Positions 11,414 to 22,872 of a stretch of DNA of 64,000 nucleotides are shown here, in pieces. A model generated the notes under the pieces. The model was not told the origin of the DNA. It searched no databases and saw only the letters and a program-made list of their open reading frames with translations. A program made the position numbers and the translations under genes. Origin of the DNA: Cryptomeria japonica (Eukaryota; Streptophyta; Pinopsida; Cupressales; Cupressaceae); NCBI RefSeq assembly GCF_030272615.1, contig NC_081411.1:824098397-824162396 (forward strand). Reading direction: 5' to 3'. The first letter of the stretch is position 1, and each line of letters begins with the position of its first letter.

Positions 11414-11430
11414 CCCCACGATTGGTGCCA
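11414..11430 (-). other. TatA primer binding site
   Basis: On the minus strand TGGCACCAATCGTGGGG starts three bases after the LTR end. It begins with TGG as needed to pair with a tRNA CCA end. I cannot name the tRNA with certainty. Confidence 0.7.
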
Positions 11431-11433
11431 AAA

Positions 11434-12569
11434 TGTCGTGCGTGTGAAGTAGGGTACCTACAACTACAACACAAATACTCAATAGATCATTACAATAATG
11501 GTTAGCAAATTATAATAAAATGAAAGATAAACCATGACAAAGCGACCTATCACCTCCTAAGAGATGTGAGTATGGATTTTCTCTCAGATCTGGATAAGCA
11601 ATCCCAGTGACTTGAATACACCTAGATGGGGGATTTGAAATAACAATGATATGCAAGCTAGATGAAATTGATTATGCTAGATTGATCCAAGAGTCTAATT
11701 AAGCTAATGATATGCATGATTAAGCTATGATGATGATGCAATTAAGTTAGAAAATGATATTGATTAAGCTACATGATTCAACAATTATGCTAGAAAATGA
11801 TCAAATTAAGGTAGATCTAAGATGCAATTGCCTATAATAACAATGCTCAAATGATATTCTAAAATGAATATGCCTATAGTAGCAATTCCTAATTTTATAT
11901 GAGATGGGATCCTATGTGCTCCAAAATAGGGGATATTTATAAGATTTCCAAGGCTAGGGGTGAGGTGGTAGGAATCAACAGTCAAGATTGAGTCTGAAGA
12001 TATCAAAGGTGAGATTGGGGGAGGTTGGGGAAGAGGTTGGAGGGAGGAAAACTTGCCATCTCTATGGTGACAAGTGTTAAGGAGCCTTTCTCATGAGAGG
12101 GAAAGTGTCCAAGGGAGGAGACATGTGGCATGAGTGCCATGTGTCTTAAGGGGAGAATATCCACACCATAGGAGGTTAGGATGAGGAGGTTAGGTGAAAT
12201 GGGTCAGGTTAGGGGATGGTTAGGTTAGGTGGTTAGAAGTTAGGAGGCATGTGGGTAATTTGAATTTAAAAATTTAAATAATAGAAAAAGACTAATTAAC
12301 TTTCAACAACTCATAAATTGATTTGTTTTAATTAATTAGGGGATTAGAAGAAATGAATTAAATGGGGGAGGGAATAATTAATTTGGATTAATTAATCAAA
12401 GGGAACTATTGAGATGAACCTATTAAATAGATCCTTAGATTTATTAATAAGTAGATGAATGGGAGAATTTAATCATATTTCTAATGAATTCAATTAAATT
12501 GGGAAGGGGGATTAATTAAATAATTTCTTATTCAATTAATTTTCTTCAGACTAGTTTTAGGTGTATACA
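11434..12569 (-). repeat. TatA 5' LTR
   Basis: 1136 bp, TGTATACACCTAAAA at the start (12569 side) and CACGACA at the end (11434 side), read on the minus strand. The start is nearly identical to those of TatB and TatD LTRs. A TATAAATA box lies on the minus strand at about 11934-11943, in the right place for the element promoter. Confidence 0.8.
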
Positions 12570-12950
12570 TATAAATAATAAATAAATAATTAAATGTACA
12601 GATACATATAAATGCTCTAGCGAGTTTAATTTAAATTCAATACTATAAATATCTCCCACATACATATAAAATAATCAAATAAATAATAAATAAATAAATA
12701 GATGTACTGATAAGCATAAATACTCAACTAATATAATTCCACTAATTAATTATTAATTAATTATAAATTCCTAGCAAACAAATATGTATAAATATATTGT
12801 ATTCATACTAACCATTATTTAATGATTTACGCCAATGGCTATATGTAGTAATTGATTAATTAATTTCCACAATTCCAAATAACCAATAAAATATAAATCC
12901 ATAACATAAACATTAATGAGTAATAATTTTCCAATAATAATAATCACATT

Positions 12951-14102
12951 TAATGTGTAGAATGTCAGAAGAAACCTCCAATCACCTACTTTTTGAATGT
13001 CCGATTGCGATTGCATGTTGGAACTAGTTTTTGGATATGGTCAATTTTTTGACGGCAAGAAATGAGTTACTCAAGGATTTCCTCATTGCATGACCCACCC
13101 AATACACATCAAAATGGAGTGGCATATGGATAAATGGACCATCATTGATAGTGTGGCATATATGGAAGGAACGAAATTGTCAGATCTTCAAGGAAAAATT
13201 CGCTACACAAGAAACACTTATTGGGAACATCAAGAGTGCAATTGAGGAAGTAATTAATGGCAAGCCTAGGAAGAACATAAGAAGTTTCAACAATTGGGAT
13301 AAATCCATGGAGAAAAAATGGCTACTAAAGAATGACATCACAAGGGTAGTGACCCATAAGAGTAAGATTGAAAAGAAACACATCAAATGGAAGGCACCAC
13401 ATCTAGATTGGACCAAACTGAACTTTGACGGTGCAAGTAGGGGTAACCCAGGCATATCGGGCTATGGAGCATTAATCCGGAATTGGGATGGAAATGTAAT
13501 TATTGGAACATATGGTTCATTAGGCTAGGCCACAAACAACGAAGCAGAAATATGTGCTCTCACTGCAAGACTGATGTTATGTGTGGCAAAAGGACTAACA
13601 AAGTTATCATCGAAGGGGACTCACAAATTATACTTAATGGTATTGCCCGCTCTCACTTCCAATCCAGGAACCTAAACAAGTGGAGGCCATGCATAGAACA
13701 ACTATTTAGTCAGATCGATTGCTATGAAATTGTGCATACATATAGGGAAGGAAACCGTGTTGCAGTTATCCTTGCAAATGAAGGCATAGAAACACAAAGG
13801 GAGGATGTGATTTTTGATAGCACAAACATGCCTGCCAATGTCAGAGATCAAATTGCACTGGATATATCCCATAATGAAGGCAGTAGAATAGAGATTCCCT
13901 AAATGCCATGCATGGTAACTAGATGACTTTGCTTGCTAATAGGTTTGAAAATATACCTAAGTATGTATTTGAATCCTATTGTCACCGTATTTTGTAATAC
14001 TCATGGTGAACAACTAGGAAACTTCATATTGTAATTAAGCATTCAAAATTAATATAGGGCGCTATCCCCATACTTGATAGCACTTACCCTTAAAAAAATA
14101 AT
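12951..14102 (+). mobile_element. 5'-truncated LINE (L1-like) with 18 bp target duplication
   Basis: A LINE 3' end ends in an A-rich tail (TTAAAAAAATAATAATAAT) and is flanked by the direct repeat AATAATAATAATCACATT at 12933-12950 and 14103-14120. The length of the duplication, lack of LTRs and loss of the 5' part are typical of target-primed reverse transcription. It interrupts the GypF LTR. Confidence 0.88.
12956..13902 (+). pseudogene. LINE ORF2 C terminus: zf-RVT and RNase H
   Basis: The first residues, CRMSEETSNHLLFECP, match the zinc-binding domain found after the reverse transcriptase in plant LINEs. IVWHIWKERNCQIF follows, then a plant LINE RNase H: LNFDGASRGNPG (first Asp), TNNEAE (Glu), EGDSQ (Asp) and REGNRVA. 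The fourth acidic position appears altered: VILANEG where ADxLANEG is expected. A TAG at 13526-13528 and a frameshift before 13600 break the frame. The RT and endonuclease are absent because of 5' truncation. Confidence 0.85.
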
Positions 14103-14826
14103 AATAATAATAATCACATTAATATTAAATATTAATGTCATCCATTGATTTAATTTAATATTTATAAATATTTATAAATCAATTAATTAATAATTAATAA
14201 ACAATCAAAAACTCACATGGCAACTTGACATAAGGTTGAACAACATACCACATGACGCAGACCAACAATTCAAGCCAAGACACTAATTGACAAGGGTATC
14301 AACTTAAGCCTAGAGTATGAGAGGGAAACACATGCCATCTCCAACAATTTGCCATTGGGATAAAGACACGCTCAAACCTGTGAGACAAGGTGAAGTCGAT
14401 GTCTCGTACCTGCAATCCTACATCCACCACTAAACAAAATACAACATATATATAATACATATACATCATAAATGATCAAGCAAGTGATAGAGAATCACAA
14501 CGTCATATCATGGTCGCAATGAGTGGTATGGCATCATCTCTAATCACAAAGACACTAGAAGACAATAACAAACATCGTAGCATCAACACAGTCATCATAA
14601 TCATAAAGTAAGGTTATCATAATCATAATGTCATCAAAATCCCATAAGAAATATGATCCTTCATAAATAATGATCAAATATAGATCCATCATCATATCCA
14701 ATACAAGCATGAAATAGGGTTAGTACATAACATGATACCATCAAATCATCATAAAGTAGACTAAGCTAGATAAATATATTCCTTTTATGTACAAAATGAC
14801 AACATGAATCAAGGAGAGGCACTACA

Positions 14827-14840
14827 TCCTCCCCCCCTTG
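14827..14840 (-). other. GypF polypurine tract
   Basis: On the minus strand the purine run CAAGGGGGGGAGGA immediately precedes TGTAGTGCC at the LTR edge. It marks 14826 as the start of a minus-strand 3' LTR, which makes the flanking DNA at 14841-15083 and from 42072 onward the interior of the same element. Confidence 0.75.
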
Positions 14841-15083
14841 GGTTTGACTTACTCTTGGAAGTCATCAAGGGTTAAGATGAAAGCATACACACATCAACCC
14901 AAAACTTCTTAATTCAAACATTTCCTAGCCCAAAGTAAGATAATGATAACAAGAGTTTCCTTTCTATGCTTCAATTATCCAAAGTAAATATGTTACACAA
15001 GAGATATAAACAAGTCACAAAACTCTTACTAGTTAAAATAAGCATGCTAAATAATTAAAATTTCTTTGAGGAAACTTTATTTA
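14841..15083 (-). other. GypF interior next to the 3' LTR, noncoding
   Basis: Short AT-rich remnant of the GypF 3' untranslated region, cut by Cop2. The last five bases (attta, 15079-15083) are the Cop2 target duplication. Confidence 0.7.
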
Positions 15084-16209
15084 TGTTGGTATTATGGATG
15101 ACTTCTTCATGTGTTGCATTGGTTTTGTCATTGATGTCAACACTTATCTTCTTGGAGGTCTACATTATTGATTTGGCACTATGGTTATATTGGTTTATTG
15201 TTAAACCGACATATCATGTTCATCGGCATAGATATTGGCTTATGCACAGTCACCGGTATATGTTCACCGATAGGTTACATTGTTCACCAGAAGTGATGAT
15301 AACTTGGAGATCATTTGGTTATGTCAAAGACATGGATTGGATGTTTGGATTTGGTGTTTTTCTTATTGGTCTAATTGGGTTGATAGATTTGTCTTCACCA
15401 GAAGATAGGTCTAGGTTATGGACCGGTACATGATATCTATTCCATATCAGCACGACATGTTTTGGAAATGGTTTATTGATTAATAAATGTATTGAGTTGA
15501 CATATTGTATCACATCAAGACTTATTTGTAATTGATTTTATTGTAATATATTTAGTGAGCTGACCTCATGTGTAGGTCTTAGGTTTTGTATATATGATTG
15601 TAAGATCTTATTGAAGATCATAGGATCATGATGAGTGTGTGCGAATATTGAAGAGCGAAAATAAGCAGATCCTTGTGTGAATCACATAGAAATGATTTTA
15701 AGGTTGAAGGAAGGGTATGAAGGTGTTTGACACTCATTTTCAGAGCTTAAACCGGTACTGAATCCAACATTATAGATGCTATTTCAAGCAGTAAATTGTT
15801 ATTGGATTTAACCATCCAATTATAGTCAGTGTGACTCATATTTTGTGATTGAATAGTGAGCTCTAGGTGGTTGGCCTTTCTACATGTGTAGACCCCATTT
15901 GTATACACTTACTATCTGCAGTAGTATCATTTGATTGTGCGTAAGGTTTCCCACCATGGTTTTTCCCCTTACCAGGTTTCCACGTTAAAATCTTCATGTC
16001 ATGTGTCGTGGATGTTATTTCTCTTTCTATTTCATGCATTAAGTTACATCGGTATTTCTATAAATGTTAATCTGTTTTACCAACACTTAAGTTTGGTTTA
16101 CCGGCATTAAGTTGAAGTTGGAATAATTTGTATTTGTGTTATAATTTATTTACAACTGGTTCACAACAAACTCAACCCCCCTCTCAGTTGTCCTTCCTTC
16201 TTCCTAACA
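15084..16209 (+). repeat. Cop2 5' LTR
   Basis: 1126 bp, TGTTGGTATTATGG...CTTCCTAACA. It matches the 3' LTR at 40943-42071 with scattered substitutions. A C-rich, CT-rich tract (CAACCCCCCTCTCAGTTGT) lies close to the end, as in the other copia LTRs here. Confidence 0.94.
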
Positions 16210-16211
16210 AT

Positions 16212-16223
16212 TGGTATCAAAGC
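16212..16223 (+). other. Cop2 primer binding site
   Basis: TGGTATCAAAGC, two bases after the LTR, complementary to the 3' end of initiator Met tRNA except for one G-to-A change relative to CopG. Confidence 0.88.
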
Positions 16224-16266
16224 TAAGTCCTCTTTTTGCAGAAGCCTAACAGCTTGAGGAGATCCT

Positions 16267-17394
16267 ATGGCAACAAATATTTTCAGGGAGGACACTCTGA
16301 AACTTGATGGAACTAACTATGGTATATGGAAGATCAGAATGGAAACATATTTGAGATGCATTGGAAGAGATATATGGGATGTTACTAAGTATGTCTATGT
16401 TGGTCCTACTCTGAATCAACCTCATCCACTGACATTGGCTAAGGACTTGGAGAATGATTGCAATGAAAGAGAAGCACTTATGAGCGCATTATCAGATCAT
16501 CAAATCATGGGATTGTCAGACAGGTCTCTAGCTAAAGCTATTTGGGATAAACTGGAAACATTGAATGAAGGACATACCACTATCAAGATTGCAAAATTAG
16601 AATGTTATCGGGTCAAATATGAAAATTTAAAAATGGAAGAAGATGAAAGAATTTCTGCATTTATGGAAAGAGTTAATGAAATTATTTTAGGAATACAATA
16701 TTGTGGAGGATCCTTAAGTGAAGATGAAATTGTTTCCAAAGTTTTAAGAGAATTTCCACCGACTTACAAAATCAAAGTGACTCCTATTAATTTGTTGAGA
16801 ACAATGCCTAATACTTCAGTTTCTAGAGATACTTTGGTTTGAAAACTTTCAGCATTTGAGATTGAAGAGTTTGGTCCTATTACTATGGTCAAGACTGATT
16901 TAGCTTTCAAAGCATCACCGTCAGCATCATCATCATCTAAAAAAATTGATTGGAAAACACTCTATGCAAAAGAACTTGAAGATATGAGAAGAGAAAATGA
17001 AGAGCTTGAAGAGCTTGAAGCACTATTTGCAAGAAAGATGCCTAAAGGTCCAATAGGAAGTAAGTATGAAGGTAAAGTACCTTTCAAATGTTTTAATTGA
17101 AATAAAGTTGGTCATATGGCTTCTAGGTGTCTTGATAGAGATGCAAGACTAAGGGAGGAAGCAAAAAGACCTATTAAGCCTAACCTTGAATATCAGAGAT
17201 ACAGATTTAAGAAAAATAGAGATAAGTCATGTTACTATGCAGATGAAGGTGTTACAAATGATTCAGATGAAGATCCAGTAGATAGTGGATGTTCTTTTGT
17301 TGCAATGAAAGAAGATCAACTAGAACCTATTGTCAAACTAGTAGAGCAGGCACTGGTAGAAAAAATTGAAGAAAAGGACATGAATGGATTATAG
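16267..17394 (+). pseudogene. Cop2 gag with zinc knuckle
   Basis: ATG at 16267 follows the primer site by 43 bases. The frame has LDGTNYGIWKIRMETYL and EVDERISAFMERVNEI-like blocks of UBN2-type copia gag (about residues 10-185). TGA codons interrupt at 16840-16842 (Trp expected) and 17098-17100 (the second Cys of the zinc knuckle CFN*NKVGHMASRC). The frame otherwise continues to 17394 through an acidic region with CYYADEGVTNDSDEDP. Confidence 0.88.
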
Positions 17395-17539
17395 AAAGTG
17401 GATGCTTGCATCATCTGACTGGTGATAAAAGAAAATTATTATCTTTTCAGGAAATTCATGGAGGTCTAGTAAGGTTTGGAGATGATAAAGCTTGTTTAAT
17501 AAAAGGAATAGGCACTATATCTTTGGATGGTAAGCATAA
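17395..17539 (+). pseudogene. Cop2 protease, N-terminal part
   Basis: In the frame shifted from gag the sequence reads EWIIESGCLHHLTGDKRK, the copia protease active site with the catalytic Asp changed to Glu (D-S-G to E-S-G). It continues LVRFGDDKACLIKG and ISLDGKHN, where it is cut by TatB at the 5 bp duplication cataa (17535-17539). Confidence 0.85.
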
Positions 17540-18752
17540 TGTAGCATGCAGAATTCATCTTAAAAACCAATGTATCAATTAGAAATCAAAGGGAAATCAC
17601 GAATCCCTATCTAATCAAAGAATCTAACAAACTAACAATGAAATAACACAATCAAGCAAATAGGAATTAAAATAATTCAAATCAAGCTCCCTATTCCAAG
17701 ATTGCATATAGCTTTCATTGCTCTTCTCTTCTTTGTGGTATGATGGCTCTCAGATATTGTGTTGGTAACCTGCAAGTGACACAAAGATTCAAAGTTCGTG
17801 ATTATTGAGAATGGAGATTGAATGCTCAGTTTATAGATTTTGGAGAAGATTGATTGAAAGGTGGAACAAATTGATCAAGAGGTGGAGCTTAGGTGAGCTC
17901 ACATGAAAATTGATAGTTGAACTATTGATTGTAGGAGTGGAACTCAATAGATTGAATAGATTAATTGAGTCAACAGATTGAGAAAAAGCTGATTGAAGGA
18001 AGAAAAAGAATGATTGGAGGGAATAAAGAGGATGAAAAAGTAAGCTTAATTTAGAAAAAGCTAACTAAAAGATGGAAATAGAGATTGGAGAGATAATGAT
18101 TTAATTAATTAATTGATTAAATTAAATAATTTAGCATGTTCTTGCATTTTGACTTAGATTTTCAATTTAATCTTTGCATGAGATTTATTCAAATAATTAA
18201 ATTTATTTAATTCAATTTAGCATTTGAATATATTTAGAACTTGACTTCGATTTTCAATTTGGTTTTTGAAATCATGCACATGTAATTGAATTTGGAAGAA
18301 ATTAGAAGAATTAATTAGTTAATTAAATAATTTAAAGAAACTATTTAATTATGTAGAAATAGAATTTAAATAAATAATAAAGATTATTTAAATTAAGGGA
18401 TTAAATCATAATTATTTAAATAATAAATATTTAATTAATATTTAGAAGAGGGTTGAATGATTAAATGATTAGAGATAGAAATTGAATAATTAGTAATTTA
18501 TTTAAATAATAAAGATTATTTAAATTGGGGAATTAATCAGAATCAATTAAATAATAAATATTTAATTAATATTTAGAAAATGGTTAAAATGATTAAATGA
18601 TGATAGAAAGAGAAGATAGAATAATTAGTAATATGATGAGGAAATATGAAATTAGAAGAATAAGATTAATTAAATTAATTAAATAATTAAAGAATTAAAG
18701 AATTATTTAACTAATTAGTACATGATCAATGAGACATTTTTAGGTGTCTACA
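17540..18752 (-). repeat. TatB 3' LTR
   Basis: 1213 bp. Minus-strand start TGTAGACACCTAAAA, end ATGCTACA. A TATA-like CTATAAACT lies on the minus strand at about 17829-17838. The U3 part holds an internal duplication: the TAATAAAGATTATTTAAATT block recurs about 133 bp apart (near 18378 and 18511). It matches the 5' LTR with some small indels. Confidence 0.93.
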
Positions 18753-18769
18753 TTTACCCCTCTTTGAGA
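18753..18769 (-). other. TatB polypurine tract
   Basis: Minus-strand TCAAAGAGGGGTAAA directly abuts the LTR start. The same tract (CAAAGAGGGGCAAAA) precedes the TatD 3' LTR, which supports both boundaries. Confidence 0.85.
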
Positions 18770-19028
18770 CAATGTTGAAATGACATCGTTTCAAAGAAAA
18801 TGAAAAATTTTGCCCCAGTATGCCTTGGTACTATTGTATAGTGTAAATATGCCCCCCTCGGAAAAGGTGGTCGAAAAATTCCAAAATTGAGACCATGTTT
18901 TTTATATCAGTATAACGAGCAAGCATGTGAAATTTCATGCGATTTCAAGATCGTTTGAGTAGGCTACAAGGTGTTTGAAGCTGGTGGGGACCACAGGCGT
19001 TGAGGTGTCAAAAAACCCTAATTTGAGT

Positions 19029-19037
19029 TATAAATAG
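19029..19037 (+). promoter_or_regulatory. TATA box of the TatB antisense PMD gene
   Basis: TATAAATAG stands about 100 bases before the ATG of the PMD gene on the plus strand, a normal distance for a plant promoter plus short leader. It lies outside the LTR, so the gene seems to have its own promoter, opposite to the element promoter. No TATA box is obvious at the same place in TatD. Confidence 0.6.
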
Positions 19038-19129
19038 AGATTTTTAGGTTTTCATTTGCTCATTTGCAATTTGGTAATTCCTTGGTTTTCTTTGCAATTT
19101 CTGTGCTTTTTTCTGAGTATTTGATCGTC

Positions 19130-20190
19130 ATGGCTGGTTATAGAGCTCTATTACACCTGTCTGACTACGTACGTTCATATCAGAGACCTCTTGGGATTGG
19201 CGACATGGTATTTTTCCAATTTTTTCCTGATTTTTCACCTGTTTTATGCTATTTTCCAAAAACAAATCAATTTTTGCATTGTATTACGCAATTGCTTGTC
19301 GACTTTTACACATTCGTCTTATCTATACTGCAAACGCTTTTACTGTTACGCATGCATCTTAATTGTTACGCATTAGCTTTAAACATGCCGCATTCGCTCA
19401 TTTATTTACACAATAGTATGTATTGTAACACATGCCTCATTTCATTACACATTAGCTTTAAACGTCACGCAAGAGTCATAATTGTACCGCATTTGTCATA
19501 ACTATCATGCATTCATTGTACATGTAATTTATGTCATATGTTTTGAGAATATTTTTTGTTTTTCGGGATCCAAAATCTAATATTTTGAACATTTTCTCTT
19601 TGCAGGAGAACATTGGAGTGTTATACTGTTGACAGAGCAGACCTAGTGGACTGGATCTTCATGCAGACTTACCTAATGAGGAGATCGAGCATATCTGACA
19701 ACTTGGTCTATATTATGTTTTACATTTGCCAGAGGTTATGGCAAACAGGGCCATGATTACAGCTTTGATAGAGCTGTGGCACTCTAAGACTTGTTCTTTT
19801 CATCTTCCGACTAGTGAGGCATCCATTACCTTAGAGGATGTATGGCATATACAGTGTATTCCTATTCATGGTGAGAGAGTTGTATATGACCATGATGATG
19901 GCATTGTTGGACTATGTGCACTTTTTGAGTGTGAGATTCAGGACTTACAGATGAGTGGTTGTTATGACATCCCTTAGGCCTGATTATTGTTTTATGCGGT
20001 GTTGCCGGTGGTTTGATGTTACCTGACAGACGAGGTCATGGGTTTCTAGTTGGATGGGGCAGAGTGTTCTAAGACATGATTGTGCATCATCGACTGTATG
20101 CTTGGGGACCTTGTCTACTTGCCATGTTATAATATCAGATGCATGGTATTGTGTACCTTGGATACCATTCTATCATTTGTGGTGACTGTC
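19130..20190 (+). pseudogene. Plant mobile domain (PMD) protein, antisense gene of TatB, 3' part deleted
   Basis: Proposed exon 1 is 19130-19207 (26 codons from ATG), with a GT donor at 19208. The intron runs to a CTCTTTGCAG acceptor at 19605. Exon 2 starts at 19606 and contains YYVLHLPEVMANRAMITALI, ELWHSKTCSFHLP and SITLEDVWHI, matching the TatD copy (HHLLYMPKITHDRDLMTTLT, RWHSEHNTFHL, SVTLEDVYRIL). The W-x4-[ST]FH-[LM] and TLEDV blocks are the hallmark of the PMD family (also called aminotransferase-like plant mobile domain). A frameshift near 19620-19690 and stops after 19977 break it. Homology ends near 20190, where a deletion joins it to the RNase H frame of the opposite strand. PMD proteins in plants include MAIN and MAIL1, which act in gene silencing; the role of retrotransposon copies is unknown. 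Confidence 0.75.
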
Positions 20191-20712
20191 CTGTAAAGGA
20201 GCCTCTGCTAATTGATCTACTATAATTTGTCCTTTGATGGATTTTCTGTCTATGTATTCTATATCAAACTCGCTCAGGATCATAACCCACTTAGCCAATT
20301 GCCTAGTCAATGTTGCTCTGCTCAATAGGTACTTGAGTGGGTCAAAGCATGCAATGAGTTGTACCTTATGACTCAACATGTGATGTCTGAGCTTTTGGGA
20401 TGCAAAGATTACTGCTAAGCATGCTCACTCTATAGGGGTATAATTAAGCTCATAGCCAATCAGAGTTCTACTTATATAGTAATTGGCTCATTCTTTTCCA
20501 TTTTTGTCATGCTGTGCCAAAAGAGCTCCTAGAGCTGAGTTTGTTTCTGATATGTATAATGATAGAGGTTTTCCTGGAGTAGGAGAAATTAACACTGGTG
20601 TGTTCAAAAGATAATATTTTAGAGCTTGGAAAGCTTCCTGGCATTGTTCTGTCCATTTAAAAGTAACTCCTTTCTTGAGTAAATGTTGGAATGGGTGACA
20701 CTTATCTACCAA
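20173..20712 (-). pseudogene. TatB first RNase H
   Basis: Frames 20488-20712 and 20173-20379 match the RNase H-like domain after RT in gypsy elements: FKWTEQCQEAFQALK, PVLISPTPGKPLSLYI, SALGALLAQHD, then LARQLAKWVMILSEFDIEYI-like and KSIKGQIIVDQLAEAP. There is a stop or frameshift between the two frames. TatD has the same blocks intact (62649-62900 and 62450-62633). Homology to TatD stops after AEAPLQDS at the deletion boundary, so the second RNase H and integrase are gone. Confidence 0.88.
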
Positions 20713-21516
20713 CTATGCTATGAATCTCCTTATGAATTGTAGTCTTCCTTGTAACCCTCTAAGTTGTTTAAGTGTTGACAGAGGTTGCATATCAATGATT
20801 GCCTTGATCTTGGAAGGGTCTATTTCAATTCCTCAGTTTGACACTACAAACCCTAACAATTTACCTATTGTTACGCCAAACACACACTTCTTTGGGTTTA
20901 ATCTGACATTATACTATTCCAATCGATCAAATATCTGTGTAAGAACTGCAAGATGACTTTCTCTTGTTTGTGATTTAGCCAATATGTCATCCACATAATC
21001 TTCCATTATGTTATGGATCATGTCATGAAACAATGTTGTCATGGCTCTTTGGTATGTTGCTCCAACATTTTTGAGACTAAATGGCATCACATTCCAACAA
21101 TATGTTCCCCATGGGCATGTAAAGGCCGTTTTATGTTGATCTTCTGATGTAATTTTAATCTGGTTGTATCCTGAAAAACCATCCATTAAGGATAGCATCT
21201 CATTTCCATCTATTAGGTCAACTATCATATCGATATTTGGTAGCGGGAAGTCATCCTTAGTACAAGCTTTATTTAGATCCCAAAAATCTATACAAATTCT
21301 TATGTCTCCTGTGGGCTTAGTTACAGGTACCAGGTTGGATATCCATTTTGCATAGTCAATAGGTCTAATAAAACCTACATCCAATAACTTTTGTAGTTCT
21401 ATTTTAACCAGTAATGTGATACTTGGATGCATTTTTCTTATTTTTTGCTTGTAAGGTTTAACTCCCGGTATCAAAGGTAAGTGATGCAGCACTAATTGAG
21501 AGTCTAAACCTGGCAT
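20713..21516 (-). pseudogene. TatB reverse transcriptase
   Basis: The long frame 20914-21516 carries KLLDVGFIRPIDYAKWISNL, DLNKACTKDDFPLPNID, LMDGFSGYNQI (first Asp), and EDYVDDILAKS, an intact YVDD active site. The thumb and connection continue in 20713-20913 but out of frame. The enzyme would copy element RNA into DNA. The N terminus (WSYxDIPxLD in the sister elements) is partly present upstream as MPGLDSQLVLHHL. Confidence 0.9.
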
Positions 21517-22872
21517 GTCTAAATAGGACCAAGAAAAGTTGATAGGTCATTGCTTGAAAAAATGAATGAATCTATCTTTTTCTTCTTTGCTTAGTTATTT
21601 TTCTAGATGGATGTTATGTACAACCTCCCCTTTTGCTATGTTTACTTCTTATGTTTCCTCTATAAGTAATGCTAAACTTTCTCTTTCCCTAGGAAGATTA
21701 CCCAAGTCACTCTTGCCATTATGGGTAGTTTGATCCTTATCTTCTGTTGTAGAAGCACTCTCTTCTCCAAAGTATGTTGTTCTATTTAGGTCTACAACAA
21801 ACCCTACTTTGTGATCACCTTGTGGAAACCCCTCTCTGACTCCTCAAAATTCTAAAATTGCTTCGTCATTTTCAAACCAATTCAGTGTTGGTTTTCCTTC
21901 TTGCCCCCAATCAATCAAGTGTGAATGCACTAGGGGTAAATCATTACTCCCTTCTTTAGTAGACTTCGATAACATGAAGACTTGATTGTTTGAATGAATT
22001 TGTGTATTTTCATCATGTATAAGCTTTATTTGATACCTTGACATTACACTTTCTAGTGGACTAGAATCATGGAGTGATAAGAATTTGTAGTCATGAGAGT
22101 TTGTCTCAATTTCAATATATGTTTCATCAAATGAGCTATCATCACTTATTTCTTCTTGTTCCTGCCTCCGATTTTGTTGTAGATTGACTAGTCTTCTTTG
22201 GACATTAGTTGCCCTTCTTAAGCCTGGTATAAGCCTTTGCAATCTTTCTTCATCGGTTTTGTTAGGTTGAGCCTAAGTTGTTTCTCATGGTAGAAGTAGT
22301 GACAATAACCACAGATGGGATTCAAGTGGTGGTGGTAAACATGCATCTGTTGCCACATTAGCCTGTATTGTTGTGTCAACAATTGCATCATTTTGTAACT
22401 CAGGGGTAGGTTCTTGCAGGAGTTGTCTCATGTCTTCTCCATTTGATTCTGCACTAGGTGATGTAGGTACCTGATTACTTGTTTGAGATGAAGATGGGAG
22501 CACCTACATGGATAAATCCCTTTGTGGTATGTAGTCTGACAGTTTCCTTGGCCGATTTAATATATCAAGGGTACGTTGTCATGCTTATGTGATATGTTGT
22601 ACATGCTTATATCATATTCCTTGATTCTCTAGATTATCATTAGGAACAACAGGTTCTATTATTCCTTGTTTCTATAACCCAAGGCCTTTGATACCATCAT
22701 ATCCATGTCTTTGGAGCATTTTGAATCCATTGCCATATTGATTTGTGGGTATTCTGGGTATCATCATGTGATCTTCTTCTCTATATATCCAGTGGTTAAT
22801 ATCTTTGTTCAAGGATTCTTCTTGTAAGTCACCCCATCTAATGAAAGAGCATGAGTTTGTGTATCTAACAAT
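21517..22872 (-). pseudogene. TatB protease-RT linker
   Basis: Acidic, Ser/Asn-rich segments (21844-22242, 22285-22503) lie between protease and RT. GLRRATNVQRRLVNLQQN and NWGQEGKPTLNWFE-like blocks are typical low-conservation spacer sequence in Tat polyproteins. Several stops interrupt it. No enzymatic domain is visible. Confidence 0.6.

Larger units (their letters stand above)
3660..12569 (-). mobile_element. TatA: Ty3/gypsy Tat-lineage element, internally deleted
   Basis: Minus-strand order: 5' LTR 11434-12569, primer binding site, long 5' leader, start of gag, [solo LTR inserted], pre-protease, protease, RT linker, N-terminal RT fused by deletion to the second RNase H, then the Cop1 insertion. 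Integrase and 3' LTR are beyond the window. A plant-specific second RNase H places it in the Tat lineage. It sits in the GypF 3' LTR at 12570. Confidence 0.82.
12570..14826 (-). repeat. GypF 3' LTR (upper part), with LINE inside
   Basis: Its upper end, CACTACA at 14826, is followed by a polypurine tract on the minus strand. The section 14340-14826 resembles 8610-9063 of the solo LTR, including CTCA(G/A)ACCTGTGA and GAGAATC(G/A)C(G/A)ACGT. The sequence is AT-rich and noncoding apart from the LINE at 12951-14102. The lower part of the LTR is displaced to the left by TatA, beyond the window. Confidence 0.65.

Noticed and set aside
15083-15433. An open frame rich in hydrophobic residues starting at the tip of Cop2 and Cop1 LTRs (WMTSSCVALVLSLMSTLIF), also present at 40942 and 3457-3660.
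   Set aside because: It is in U3, has no promoter before it, differs in length between copies and ends at different stops. Sharing is explained by LTR homology.
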